NCBI RefSeq assembly: GCF_017743865.1
Contig: NZ_JAGHRJ010000003.1
Span: 372,001 to 436,000, forward strand
DNA from: Labrenzia sp. R4_2
GTDB lineage: Bacteria > Pseudomonadota > Alphaproteobacteria > Rhizobiales > Stappiaceae
Direction: 5' to 3'
Length of the DNA stretch: 64,000 bases
A model generated the notes under the pieces. It was given only the letters and a program-made list of their open reading frames with translations, made no database searches and was not told where the DNA came from. Both the position numbers and the translations under genes were made by a program. Below, piece by piece: positions 46,083-54,459 of this stretch (position 1 is the stretch's first letter; every line of letters begins with the position of its first letter).

Positions 46083-47620
46083 TGGTCGATCCTTTCAAGA
46101 GCAGCTTCACCAACCTGGGTCTCTTCACCGAAGAAGGCGGCGATGTAGACATCCGGTTGCGTGAGTGTGATGGAGGCTTTCTCCGCGAACTGAACGAACG
46201 GTTCGGCGTAAAAGCCAATTGTGAGCGTAATCGCACCCAGAACGGCGATTGGAGCGACCATCAGGACAGGGACCGGACGCGTTTGAGAACGCTCGATGCC
46301 CGGTGCTTTCCAGAACGCTTCCATCCAGATCTTTGTCATTGAGTAGAGCGTCAACAGACCGGTAAACAGGGCAACGGCTGCTAGCCACGCCATGTCGCCT
46401 TTAAACGAGGCGTCAACGACGAGGAACTTGGCCCAGAAACCCGACAGCGGCGGCAACCCTGCCAGCGACAGGGCGGGAATTAAAAAGAGCACCGCCAGCC
46501 ACGGGTGGCTTTTCAGGAGGCCGCCAGATTTCTTCAGGTCGTCCGTCCCGCTCGCCTGACGAATGGCACCGGCCAGCAGGAACAAATTGGCTTTTACGAT
46601 GATGTGGTGAACGATGTAGAACACCGCACCTGCGATGGCCAAAGGTGTGGCGATCGCAAGGCCCATCAGGATATAGCCGATCTGCGAGATGATGTGGAAC
46701 GACAGGATCCGGCGGATGTTCCACTGGACTGCGGCTCCGAACACCCCGGTCACCATGGTGAGCGCTGCAACAACGGCGACGATTTCGCGGATCCCGGATT
46801 CCTCCACCGTGAAAAGCAGCGTGAACACGCGGAATGCCGCGTAGACGCCGACCTTGGTCAGAAGACCTGCAAAGATCGCGGAAATTGTGAACGGTGCCGT
46901 GTGGTAGCTGGCCGGAAGCCAGAAGAACAGCGGAAACACGCCTGCCTTGATGCCGAAGGCACACAAGAACAGGATCGCTGCTCCAACCAGGCCAGGTGTC
47001 GGCTCAAGCGTTGGCAGGACCCGCGCAAGGTCGGCGAATGCCAACGTGCCGGCAGCCCCATAGAGCAAGCCGATTGCCATCAGGAATAAGACCGTGCCGA
47101 GGAGGTTCAGCAGCGCGTATTTGATCGCGCCGTCGATCTGCGCTTTCGTGCGGCCAATCACCAGCAGGCCGAGTGACGTGATGAGCATCACCTCGAACCA
47201 GACATAGAGATTGAACAGGTCTCCGGTGAGGAACGCCCCGTTCACCCCGGCGACCATGCCGAAGAAGAGCGGGTAGAAACCTGCACGCATGTGGATCTGG
47301 CGCATATCCCGAAGACTGAAGATGCCAACGCAGAACGCAAGAACACCGGTGATCATGACCAGAGCCGCTGCGAAGCGGTCTGCCACAAAGGAGATGCCAA
47401 ATGGCACGGCCCACGAGCCGAATTCAACGGCAAGGATGTCGTAGCGGAGCACGGCCATCGTGAGCAGGACCGAGCAGACCACGATCACGCCAAGGCCGGC
47501 AATCGCGACAACGCGCTGGGCCTGAATATTGCGCCAGAGGATTGCTGTGATCGCTGCAAGTGTCAGCGGAACCAGCACCGGAAAGGCGAGAACAAGCAGA
47601 TTGTAAGATGTTTCTGTCAT
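46079..47620 (-). CDS. mnhD: Mrp antiporter subunit D (proton-translocating)
   Basis: A 513-residue membrane protein of the NuoL/M/N family with about 14 helices. Key signs are the Glu in WFEVMLITSLGLLVIG (helix 5), the Lys segment GIKAGVFPLFFWLPASYHTAP, and the helix-12 region LAGLPPLSGFWAKFLV. Subunit D with A carries ions across the membrane. It overlaps mnhE by four bases and follows mnhC by 5 bp. Confidence 0.96.
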   Translation of the reverse strand: MTETSYNLLVLAFPVLVPLTLAAITAILWRNIQAQRVVAIAGLGVIVVCSVLLTMAVLRYDILAVEFGSWAVPFGISFVADRFAAALVMITGVLAFCVGIFSLRDMRQIHMRAGFYPLFFGMVAGVNGAFLTGDLFNLYVWFEVMLITSLGLLVIGRTKAQIDGAIKYALLNLLGTVLFLMAIGLLYGAAGTLAFADLARVLPTLEPTPGLVGAAILFLCAFGIKAGVFPLFFWLPASYHTAPFTISAIFAGLLTKVGVYAAFRVFTLLFTVEESGIREIVAVVAALTMVTGVFGAAVQWNIRRILSFHIISQIGYILMGLAIATPLAIAGAVFYIVHHIIVKANLFLLAGAIRQASGTDDLKKSGGLLKSHPWLAVLFLIPALSLAGLPPLSGFWAKFLVVDASFKGDMAWLAAVALFTGLLTLYSMTKIWMEAFWKAPGIERSQTRPVPVLMVAPIAVLGAITLTIGFYAEPFVQFAEKASITLTQPDVYIAAFFGEETQVGEAALERIDQ

Positions 47621-47625
47621 TTAAC

Positions 47626-48015
47626 TCAGCCTTGTTTTGGTGCTGATTTTGCTGCGAACGGCGATCCGAGATCTTCTGCGTCATGCATCTGGCTCGTATC
47701 CATGGTGCCCAGCGACTTGTAGCCTTTCACGGCGAGCGCGACGGCATAGGCGGTGAGAGCAAAGCCAATCACAATCGCCGTCAGTACTAGTGCTTGCGGC
47801 AGTGGATTGGCGGCATAACTGCCCAACACTTCCGCGTCTTGCCGGATGATCGGCGGCGTGACCGAGCCAAGCCGGCCGGACAGGAAGATCAGCAGGTTGG
47901 CCGAGGCGGCGAGCAGGGCGACACCCAAAATGATCCGCACGATGTTTTGTGCAAGGATCATGTAGATCCCAGCTCCTGCAACGATGGCGATGGTAGCCGC
48001 ATAAACGTAGATCAT
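47626..48015 (-). CDS. mnhC: Mrp antiporter subunit C (NuoK-like)
   Basis: A 129-residue membrane protein with three helices (about 5-22, 28-48 and 72-95) and the pattern LAQNIVRIILGVALLAASANLLIFLSG and DPLPQALVLTAIVIG-like (NPLPQALVLTAIVIGFALTAYAVAL). It is homologous to NuoK of complex I. Starts inside the end of mnhA (four-base overlap). Confidence 0.95.
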   Translation of the reverse strand: MIYVYAATIAIVAGAGIYMILAQNIVRIILGVALLAASANLLIFLSGRLGSVTPPIIRQDAEVLGSYAANPLPQALVLTAIVIGFALTAYAVALAVKGYKSLGTMDTSQMHDAEDLGSPFAAKSAPKQG

Positions 48016-50933
48016 GCCGACGCTCCTTGAGTTGAGATGTTGGATTTCGTGACATCGTCAGCGGCAGTGGTGGCGTCATCGCCGCCACTGTTTTGCTGTT
48101 GAACCCGTATGAGGAAGGCGAGAACGCCGCCGATCACTGTCAGGTAGACACCAATGTCGAAAAGATAGGTGGTGCCAAGTTTCAACGAGGTCACGCCGAG
48201 GTTCAGGTTGACCCATTGGTGCGTGAGGAACGACTCGTTGATGATCGCGCCCGGGACGCCTGACAAGATGGCCAGGCTCAGACCGATACCCATCCAGGCG
48301 ACTGGATGCAGGAGCAGTCTCCGGCGTGCGAAGTCGACGCCCAAGGCCAGTGCGAGCACTGCAAACCCTGCTGAGGCAATCAAGCCACCGATGAACCCGC
48401 CGCCCGGCTCGTTGTGACCGCGGAACAGAACCCACACCGACACGATGAGCATCAGGAAGAAGAACATCCGCGCCGTCGTCTCGAAGATCAAAGACGGCAC
48501 GGCGCGGTTTGTTGCAACGCCAGCCTTTGCGGTCTTCGATGGTGGATTGCCGCCGGTCAGGACCGCCCATGCTGCGATGGCCGCGAATGCGACAACAGCA
48601 ATTTCTCCAAGCGTATCTAGTGCCCGGAAGTCGACAAGGATCACGTTGACCACGTTGCGGCCAAACGCTTCAGACAGGCTGGTGACGGCGTAGTATTCTG
48701 TGACCGTCGGATTGAACGGCTTGGCCGCAATTGACAGGAGCACGACAAACAACGCACCGGCAAAGACGGTCGACAACAGCGCGTCCCCTGTCCGCAGGTC
48801 AAACTTGGAATAGCTGCGCAGCCCATCGGCAATCGCTGGCATCTTGACCAGGACCGCAGAGACAATGACGACCAGAAGTGTCTCGACAAGGAACTGTGTC
48901 AGAGCCAGGTCAGGTGCGCCGTTCTTCAAGAAGACCAATGCAATGCCATAGCCCGAAAGCCCCACGCCGACGAGTGAGACGACCATCGAACGGGAGATCG
49001 CCGCAACGATGCCCCCAAGTGCGATGAGCGTACAAACGATCAGGAGGTACGGCCGGATTTCGTCCGCAGCGAGTGGCGGCAATGTGAGGCCGGCGGCGCC
49101 GGCAAAGGTTTCACCGGCGAGCACTGCGTAGGCCAGAGCACCCGTGACCACGGCAATGGTCACAGCGACATAGGTCCGCATCTGACCATTCTGGATTGTG
49201 CGTGTTGTGCTCTGCGCAAGGCTGAGGAGACCGCCAAAGATCGCGTCATAGCCCTTTTCAAAGGAAAAGCGATCGATGAACGACAGGCGCAGCATGGCCT
49301 CATGGATCGGTGTCCATTTCCAGACGAGAAGGCCGCCAATCAGAACTACCAGAGCGGACAGGCCAAGCATCGGCGTGATGCCATGCCACAGCTCGAAGGA
49401 AACGTAGAAGGGAGCACCCTGCAGCGCGACAGCCGCCGGCCCGACAATGAAGTACTGCGGGATATCTGCGAACAGGCCGAAGAATACGCCGAGGGCTGCC
49501 AGGACAACCGGTCCGGTTGTCATCCCGATCGTTTCGCCATGTTTCGGTTTTTCAGTGTAGGCCGTTGCTTTGCCGAAGAACGGGCGAAGCGCGAAGATAC
49601 CTGCAATTGCGACCAGCACCGAGTTCACCAGAACCGCAACAAACGTCACGACGGCCGCAAAGGACGAGTCGAGTTTTGCCTCGAAGACATATTCCTTGGC
49701 GATGAACCCAACGAACGGGGGCAGGCCGGCCATGGACAAGCTGGCGAGAATTGCCGCGATTGCGGTCAGCGGCAGCAGGCCGAAGAGTGCACCGAGATCG
49801 CGGACCCTCGTCGCTCCGGTCGCGTGAATGACAATACCTGCACAAAAGAACAGCGCGGCTTTGTAGAGCGAGTGGGCGAGAATGAACCCGGCGATTCCGA
49901 TCGAGCTTCCGGGGCCCTGAAGGCCGATAAGCGTCACCAAGAGGCCGAGGGAGGCCACTGTCGAATACGCAAGAATGGCTTTCAAACCATCAGCCCGAAG
50001 TGCCATCAGTGCGGCAACCAGCATCGTGGTCAGGCCAACGGCAACCATGATTACGATCACGGTCGGCGAGGCGCTCAAAATTGGGTCGAACCGGGCCAGC
50101 AAGAAGATGCCCAGCTTCACCATTGTTGCAGAATGGAGATAAGCGGAGGCCGGTGTCGGCGCCTGCATTGCATTCGGCAGCCAGAAATGGAACGGGAACT
50201 GCGCGGACTTGGTGAAGGCACCAATCAGGACCAGGGCGGCAATCACACCGAACCATGTGCTGTCGGTCACCAGGCCTGGGTTGCTTGTGATTTCAAGCAG
50301 CGAGAAGGTGCCGGCTTCCATACCCATGATGAGCAGACCGCCGAACAGCGCCAAACCGCCACCGGCGGTGATCACCAGTGACTGCAGTGCTGCCTTGCGC
50401 GCTTCAATCGAGGTGGAATTGAAGCCGATGAGCAGGAAGGACAAGAGGCTCGTCATTTCCCAGAAGACGAACATCACGATCACGTTGTCGGACAGAACGG
50501 TGCCGAGCATCGCCGCCATGAACATCAGTATGTAGCTGAGGAAGCGTCCCCGGTCGTCCGCGGGTTTCTCCGCAAAATAGGACCCCGCATAGAGAACTAC
50601 CAAGGACCCGATGCCTGTGATCATCAAGGCGAACAACAGGGAAAACCCGTCGAGGCGCACATCGAAGTTGATGCCGAGCGATGGAACCCATTGCACCGTT
50701 TGGAGGATTGTCGGAACGCCCTCGCCATACGCCATGACAGGCACATAGGTCATGAAGGCCACAAACAGGCCTGCAGGCAACAATGCGGCGACGGGGCCGG
50801 CAGACTTGCCGAGCCGCGGCAGGACCAGGAAGCTGAGCGCAGCACCTAGAAAAGCGATCACCAGCAAGCTTGGAATGGCCTCTCCGGGCATCCAGCTGGC
50901 AATAGCAGAGCTATCAAGCGTGTTTGAAAACAT
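48012..50933 (-). CDS. mnhA: Mrp antiporter subunit A with fused subunit B
   Basis: A 973-residue membrane protein. Residues about 1-780 form subunit A: the NuoL-like core (MTSLLSFLLIGF near 160; FHFWLPNAMQAPTPASAYLHSATMVKLG near 245) and its extra C-terminal helices. Residues about 815-955 form the MnhB part (FETTARMFFFLMLIVSVWVLFRGHNEPGGGFIGGL). An A-B fusion giving six genes is typical of alphaproteobacterial group-2 Mrp operons, used for Na+ or K+ export, pH balance and salt tolerance. GAGG lies 7 bases before the ATG. Confidence 0.96.
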   Translation of the reverse strand: MFSNTLDSSAIASWMPGEAIPSLLVIAFLGAALSFLVLPRLGKSAGPVAALLPAGLFVAFMTYVPVMAYGEGVPTILQTVQWVPSLGINFDVRLDGFSLLFALMITGIGSLVVLYAGSYFAEKPADDRGRFLSYILMFMAAMLGTVLSDNVIVMFVFWEMTSLLSFLLIGFNSTSIEARKAALQSLVITAGGGLALFGGLLIMGMEAGTFSLLEITSNPGLVTDSTWFGVIAALVLIGAFTKSAQFPFHFWLPNAMQAPTPASAYLHSATMVKLGIFLLARFDPILSASPTVIVIMVAVGLTTMLVAALMALRADGLKAILAYSTVASLGLLVTLIGLQGPGSSIGIAGFILAHSLYKAALFFCAGIVIHATGATRVRDLGALFGLLPLTAIAAILASLSMAGLPPFVGFIAKEYVFEAKLDSSFAAVVTFVAVLVNSVLVAIAGIFALRPFFGKATAYTEKPKHGETIGMTTGPVVLAALGVFFGLFADIPQYFIVGPAAVALQGAPFYVSFELWHGITPMLGLSALVVLIGGLLVWKWTPIHEAMLRLSFIDRFSFEKGYDAIFGGLLSLAQSTTRTIQNGQMRTYVAVTIAVVTGALAYAVLAGETFAGAAGLTLPPLAADEIRPYLLIVCTLIALGGIVAAISRSMVVSLVGVGLSGYGIALVFLKNGAPDLALTQFLVETLLVVIVSAVLVKMPAIADGLRSYSKFDLRTGDALLSTVFAGALFVVLLSIAAKPFNPTVTEYYAVTSLSEAFGRNVVNVILVDFRALDTLGEIAVVAFAAIAAWAVLTGGNPPSKTAKAGVATNRAVPSLIFETTARMFFFLMLIVSVWVLFRGHNEPGGGFIGGLIASAGFAVLALALGVDFARRRLLLHPVAWMGIGLSLAILSGVPGAIINESFLTHQWVNLNLGVTSLKLGTTYLFDIGVYLTVIGGVLAFLIRVQQQNSGGDDATTAADDVTKSNISTQGASA

Positions 50934-51369
50934 GTTGGCACCTCAATTGATCGTCTCTCCGACGTTAGCAATTGCAGTGCCATCCGGCCTTGTTACGTAA
51001 ATTCAATAAGTTACGAGTAGCTCTCTGTTGGCAGTGTTCGGGCTTCCGAACACCTTTTTCAAGCTCATGTTCGGAAACCTGAACATGCGTTTCCAACGGT
51101 AATATGCGCCGTTGGAATTCCGCTGTTCACCACTCTCAACGTACCCGCTTGCTCATAGAGGGACCGTTAAACAACGGTTGCCCAGTTTCTGCAGTCCTCT
51201 CTGATGAGGGCGCGAAAGCGATCACCTGTTGCACTGTTTCCAGGGCTTCAGATTCGCCTCCACCATTTGGGCGCATGGCTCTTTGGGCACGCTGGCTCAG
51301 GCTTTCAGTCAAATTGAGAAGATTGCTGGCTATGTCTTGTGTCGGATTCGGTTCATTACGCCCTCCGCG
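50934..51369 (-). promoter_or_regulatory. upstream region of the Mrp operon
   Basis: Gene-free stretch between mnhA and the short frames that follow riboswitch 1. It contains several inverted repeats: TGTTCGG-N4-CCGAACA at 51035-51052, TGTTCGG-N4-CTGAACA at 51068-51085, TTCCAACGG-N9-CCGTTGGAA at 51091-51117, and ACCGTT-N4-AACGGT near 51163. I could not pick a convincing -35/-10 pair. Plus-strand open frames here (from 51104 and 51229) lack coding character. Confidence 0.45.
51035..51085. promoter_or_regulatory. paired 18-bp palindromes upstream of mnhA (candidate operator)
   Basis: Two similar palindromes, TGTTCGG-GCTT-CCGAACA (51035-51052, perfect) and TGTTCGG-AAAC-CTGAACA (51068-51085, one mismatch), have centres exactly 33 bp apart, about three helical turns, so a dimeric regulator could bind both on the same face. 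They lie 100-150 bp upstream of the mnhA ATG. The first could alternatively act as a plus-strand terminator, since CTTTTTC follows it; the repeated sequence argues for an operator. Confidence 0.45.
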
Positions 51370-51435
51370 TCAGTGCGGGGCATAAACTGGAACAGAGTAG
51401 GATGCAGGCATCTGGCCTGTGGTCACGAATACCAT
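51370..51435 (-). CDS. 21-codon reading frame directly after cobalamin riboswitch 1
   Basis: A short frame (MVFVTTGQMPASYSVPVYAPH) begins at the ATG that the riboswitch 1 platform would expose, with AAGGA four bases before it. It stops after 21 codons. A second good ribosome-binding site (GGAGG) 14 bp later starts an 8-codon frame ending at 51330. Neither is recognisable. They may be a leader peptide or the remnant of a lost B12-regulated gene. Confidence 0.3.
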   Translation of the reverse strand: MVFVTTGQMPASYSVPVYAPH

Positions 51436-51449
51436 ATCGTCCTTCTCCG

Positions 51450-51467
51450 CCGGAGCACCCCGCCCGG
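51450..51467 (-). promoter_or_regulatory. expression-platform hairpin of cobalamin riboswitch 1
   Basis: CCGGG / TCCGG stem enclosing a loop with CGGGGT, just 3' of the aptamer, partly overlapping the ribosome-binding region of the following 21-codon frame. The same hairpin with a slightly different stem occurs after riboswitch 2. It fits the regulatory P13/L13 hairpin of cobalamin riboswitches, whose loop pairs with L5 of the aptamer. Confidence 0.6.
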
Positions 51468-51485
51468 GTTTGAGTTACAGAACGA

Positions 51486-51656
51486 TGGCAGGTCTCCTGA
51501 CTTGCGGGTCTTAGCTTCCTTGAGCCTTCCCGGGATCTCCCAGTGGCCAGTTCAAGGCTGCTCTCCGCTCACAGTTGCGGGGGCAGTCACGGATATGGCT
51601 TTGTTGCTTAAAGCCGCACCGTATTCCCTTTTCATCCCAAGGTGAGCGAGTCACCG
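51486..51656 (-). ncRNA. cobalamin riboswitch 1 (orphan)
   Basis: On the minus strand the order of conserved elements is complete: AAAAGGGAA followed by CGGTG, then CTGCCCCCGCAACTGT, the GCCACTG box, GGGAAGGC, and the 3' B12 box GTCAGGAGACCTGCC. An extra hairpin (GGTGA-N5-TCACC) sits at the 5' end. The aptamer therefore looks intact, but downstream there is no B12 or cobalt gene: two tiny frames, then 370 bp to the palindromes and mnhA. It lies 80 bp after the end of the metal ABC operon, in the same orientation. Confidence 0.9.
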
Positions 51657-51734
51657 CCGGAAACCATCATCATCAGTCTCACCTGCCATGTGGAGCGTGT
51701 CAACTCGTCCAAACAGGCGGCAGGCGTGAGTATT

Positions 51735-51760
51735 GAAGGCGACGGGAGATCGTCGCCTTC
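51735..51760 (-). terminator. strong hairpin after the metal ABC operon
   Basis: Perfect 10-bp inverted repeat GAAGGCGACG / CGTCGCCTTC with a 6-base loop, 15 bp after the binding-protein stop. No U-tract follows on the minus strand, so it may be an mRNA-stabilising or rho-assisted end rather than a classical terminator. It separates the transporter operon from riboswitch 1. Confidence 0.5.
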
Positions 51761-51775
51761 ATCTTTCCATGTCGC

Positions 51776-52672
51776 TCAGCTTGCGTTCTGTTTGCCGAGT
51801 GCCTCGAGCAGTGTGCCGAGATTGTGCTGGAACATGGCCTCGTAGCTGGTCGCAGGTCCGCCGCGCTCCGACAGGGCGTCAGAGAACAGGCGTCCGCCGA
51901 TTTCGATGCCGGTTTCATCGGAGATCTGCTGGACGAGGGCCGGGCTGGTGATGTTTTCGACAAACAGGGCGGCTGCGCCTTGCTCTTTCAGCTGCGCGAT
52001 CAACACAGCAAGATCACGCGCAGACGGCTCGGCTTCGGTGTCAATGCCGACCGGTGCGAGGAAGGTCAGTCCGTAAGCGTCGGCGAGATAGCCGAAGGCA
52101 TCATGCGCCGTGACCACTGTGCGGCGATCTTCCGGAAGCGCGGCAAGCTTCTTGCGGGTTTCCTTGTCGAGGGCTTCCAGCCTTGCAATGTAGGCGTCCG
52201 CGTTTGCGGTGAAGTCATCTGCGTGCTCGGGAAGGGCCTTGCCCATGGCTTTGGCGATGTTGCGCACGTAAATGGCGCCGTTTGTCAGGGAATTCCAGGC
52301 GTGCGGATCTGTTTCCCCATCGACCTTCACCGGAGTGACGCCTTCCGTTGCCACAAAGACGGTTGCATCGGTGCCGGATTCCTTGATCAAGGTGTCCGAC
52401 CAGGTTTCAAAGCCGAGGCCGTTGACGAAGATGACATCGGCCTTCGCAACAGCTTTCGCATCCGCGACCGACGGTTGATAAACGTGGGCATCGGCATCCG
52501 GACCAACGATGGTGGTGACGCTCGCATAATCGCCCACCACTTGCTCCACCATGTCGCCAAGGATCGAGAAGCTGGCGACGACCTGGACGTCGTCCTGTGC
52601 GCTGGCCGGCAGGCTCGCAAACGCCAGGGATGTGGCCGCGAAACCTGCGGCCAGGGTTTTCAAAAGGCTCAT
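51776..52672 (-). CDS. metal ABC transporter substrate-binding protein (TroA/ZnuA family)
   Basis: A 298-residue periplasmic protein with a clear signal peptide (cut near ASAQ-DD, residue 26). Metal-ligand histidines are recognisable in DADAHVYQPS, DPHAWNS and TAHDAFGYLADAYGL, in the order used by cluster A-I metal receptors. The His/Asp-rich loop common in zinc-specific ZnuA is absent. Because the operon is led by a cobalamin riboswitch, I infer cobalt as the likely cargo; sequence alone cannot separate cobalt from zinc or manganese. It overlaps the permease gene by four bases. Confidence 0.88.
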   Translation of the reverse strand: MSLLKTLAAGFAATSLAFASLPASAQDDVQVVASFSILGDMVEQVVGDYASVTTIVGPDADAHVYQPSVADAKAVAKADVIFVNGLGFETWSDTLIKESGTDATVFVATEGVTPVKVDGETDPHAWNSLTNGAIYVRNIAKAMGKALPEHADDFTANADAYIARLEALDKETRKKLAALPEDRRTVVTAHDAFGYLADAYGLTFLAPVGIDTEAEPSARDLAVLIAQLKEQGAAALFVENITSPALVQQISDETGIEIGGRLFSDALSERGGPATSYEAMFQHNLGTLLEALGKQNAS

Positions 52673-53571
52673 TGAGTTCTCTCTTCAATGTAGGTTTGTT
52701 CGATAGCAGGTGTTGTCTTGGGTGACGGTTTGCGCAGGCGGGCGCCGAATCCGAGCGGTCCGAAGAGGGCCGAAATCAGGAAGAAACCGCCGGCCACCAA
52801 GACGATGGCAGGCCCTGAGGGAGTCTCCGGAAACAGGTAGGACAGGGTCAGGCCGATCCAGCAGCTGGCAAGGGCAAAGACGAAGCCCAGCACAAGCTGG
52901 CCGGTGATCGTGCTTGCCCAATAGCGGGCAGCTGTCGCTGGCAGGATCATCAAGCCGACTGCCATCAACGTTCCCAGCGTCTTGAAGGCGGCAAGAAGGT
53001 TCAGCACGAGAAGCAGCATGAACCCCTGGTCGACCAGCCACGGCCGCCGGGTCTGGGCCTCGAAGAATATCGGATCGCAGGTGCTGACGATCAGCGGCCG
53101 GAGCAGGATTGCAAAGGCGATCAGGGTCACGGTGGCAACACCGCCGACGAGCATCATCGACGCATCGTCAATTCCGAGGATGGAGCCGAACAGGAAGCTT
53201 TTCAGCGGCACGGCAGATCCGGCCGATGACAGGATGAAGATCCCGGCAGCCAGGGCAATAAGATAAAGGGACGCCAGGCTGGCATCGCTGCGCAGGATTG
53301 TTTTGCGCGCAAGAAGAGCAGTCAGGATCGCAACCCCGACACCTGCGACCAGTCCTCCGACCAGCAAGGACACCACAGACAAACCGGCTGTGACAAACCC
53401 GATGACGATGCCGGGCGTGATCGCATGCGCCATGGCTTCTCCGGCAAGCGACAACCGCCGCAGGACCAAAAACGCTCCGATCGGGGCAACAGAGGCCGAG
53501 AGCACGGTGGTCGCGACAAAGGCCCGCCGCATGAAGGCGAAGTCCCACATCTCCGCAAAAAGCTCAAGCAT
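52669..53571 (-). CDS. metal ABC transporter permease (ZnuB/TroC family)
   Basis: A 300-residue inner-membrane protein with about eight helices. The N-terminus MLELFAEMWDFAFMRRAFVATTVLSA and the segment LVLRRLSLAGEAMAHAITPGIVIGF carry the standard family signature. The frame is open 25 codons further upstream, but the ATG at 53571, overlapping the ATPase stop by eight bases, gives the normal N-terminus. Middle gene of the three-gene transporter set. Confidence 0.92.
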   Translation of the reverse strand: MLELFAEMWDFAFMRRAFVATTVLSASVAPIGAFLVLRRLSLAGEAMAHAITPGIVIGFVTAGLSVVSLLVGGLVAGVGVAILTALLARKTILRSDASLASLYLIALAAGIFILSSAGSAVPLKSFLFGSILGIDDASMMLVGGVATVTLIAFAILLRPLIVSTCDPIFFEAQTRRPWLVDQGFMLLLVLNLLAAFKTLGTLMAVGLMILPATAARYWASTITGQLVLGFVFALASCWIGLTLSYLFPETPSGPAIVLVAGGFFLISALFGPLGFGARLRKPSPKTTPAIEQTYIEERTQ

Positions 53572-54322
53572 GGGCTGCCTCTCTCTGTTGGGCGTTGCCC
53601 CGGAACATCCACGAGGCCTGGCTTTCGGACATGTAGCCCTGGGCAACGAGCCGGTCTGGCGTCAAAACCTCTTCAACCGTTCCCTGGGAGGCCATGCCGC
53701 CTCCCAGAAGCAGGGCATGGCTGCAGTGATCGAGAACGGAGGACAGGTCATGCACGACCAGAACAACCGCCCGGCCTTCCGCGCGCCAGCGATTGATGAT
53801 CGAAAGGAGGTGCGCTTCGGTGCTTTGGTCAACCGCCGCAAAGGGTTCATCGAGCAGGATCAAGGGCGCGTCCTGGAGGATCACGCGGGCAAACAGGGCC
53901 CGCTGTAGCTGCCCGCCGGACAGCGTGTGCAGCGACCGGTCGGCCAGATCCAGAATGCCGGCCTCCTCAAGCGCTGCGGCCACCCGGTTCCGCCCGGTGC
54001 GGCCAAGGCCAGACCAAAGGCCAAACCCGCGCCAGGCGCCCATGGCTGCCAGATCCCGGACCCGGATCGGAAATCGGCGGTCAAACTCCGTCAATTGCGC
54101 CAGATAGCCGACTTCCTGCGGGCGTCCGGCCGGCCAGGTGAGGCGGCCGGCAAGGGGATCCATCAACCCAAGCAACATCTTGACGAAGGTGCTCTTGCCC
54201 GAGCCGTTCGCGCCAAGCACCGCCAGCGTTGTTCCGGCCTGAATGTCCAAAGACAAATGCTTGAACAACGTCAGCTCGGGGTATCCGAGAGCGAGATTCC
54301 GGATTTCAACAACTGCGGTCAT
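53564..54322 (-). CDS. metal ABC transporter ATP-binding protein
   Basis: A 252-residue ABC ATPase: Walker A LGANGSGKST (about 40-49), signature LSGGQLQRA, Walker B LILLDEPFAAVD and H-loop VVHDLS. The ATG at 54322 shares its A with the stop codon of the 45-codon frame before it (TGATG), so its translation is probably coupled to that small frame. Energises uptake of the metal bound by the substrate-binding protein. Confidence 0.93.
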   Translation of the reverse strand: MTAVVEIRNLALGYPELTLFKHLSLDIQAGTTLAVLGANGSGKSTFVKMLLGLMDPLAGRLTWPAGRPQEVGYLAQLTEFDRRFPIRVRDLAAMGAWRGFGLWSGLGRTGRNRVAAALEEAGILDLADRSLHTLSGGQLQRALFARVILQDAPLILLDEPFAAVDQSTEAHLLSIINRWRAEGRAVVLVVHDLSSVLDHCSHALLLGGGMASQGTVEEVLTPDRLVAQGYMSESQASWMFRGNAQQREAAHA

Positions 54323-54459
54323 CAAAGCACCGCCAGAATTGCAAGCCAAAGTATGGCAGACAAACCTGCAGCCCCGGCAATCAATCCCGGCAGGCTCATT
54401 TCTGTCAGGCACGGAAACCGGCTTGCCGGAAGCTCTTTCGAAGCAGAGCGCCGGGTCAT
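54322..54459 (-). CDS. 45-residue single-pass membrane protein, coupled to the metal ABC ATPase
   Basis: A small frame beginning MTRRSASKELPASRF and ending in a hydrophobic helix (residues about 24-45, GLIAGAAGLSAILWLAILAVL without charged residues). Both ends are overlapped in the TGATG arrangement: its ATG shares a base with the stop of the preceding small frame, and its stop with the ATPase start. Perfect abutment of three frames is unlikely by chance. Small single-helix subunits are known in other cobalt systems (CbiN, CbtB), but I see no specific similarity to either. Confidence 0.6.
   Translation of the reverse strand: MTRRSASKELPASRFPCLTEMSLPGLIAGAAGLSAILWLAILAVL

Noticed and set aside
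49302-50381. 359-codon plus-strand open frame
   Set aside because: It is the antisense of mnhA; the predicted protein is Arg/Gln/His/Cys-rich with no family pattern, as expected for a shadow of a hydrophobic GC-rich gene.
51229-51645. 138-codon plus-strand open frame
   Set aside because: Covers the cobalamin aptamer and its leader on the opposite strand; the coding appearance comes from the GC-rich RNA.
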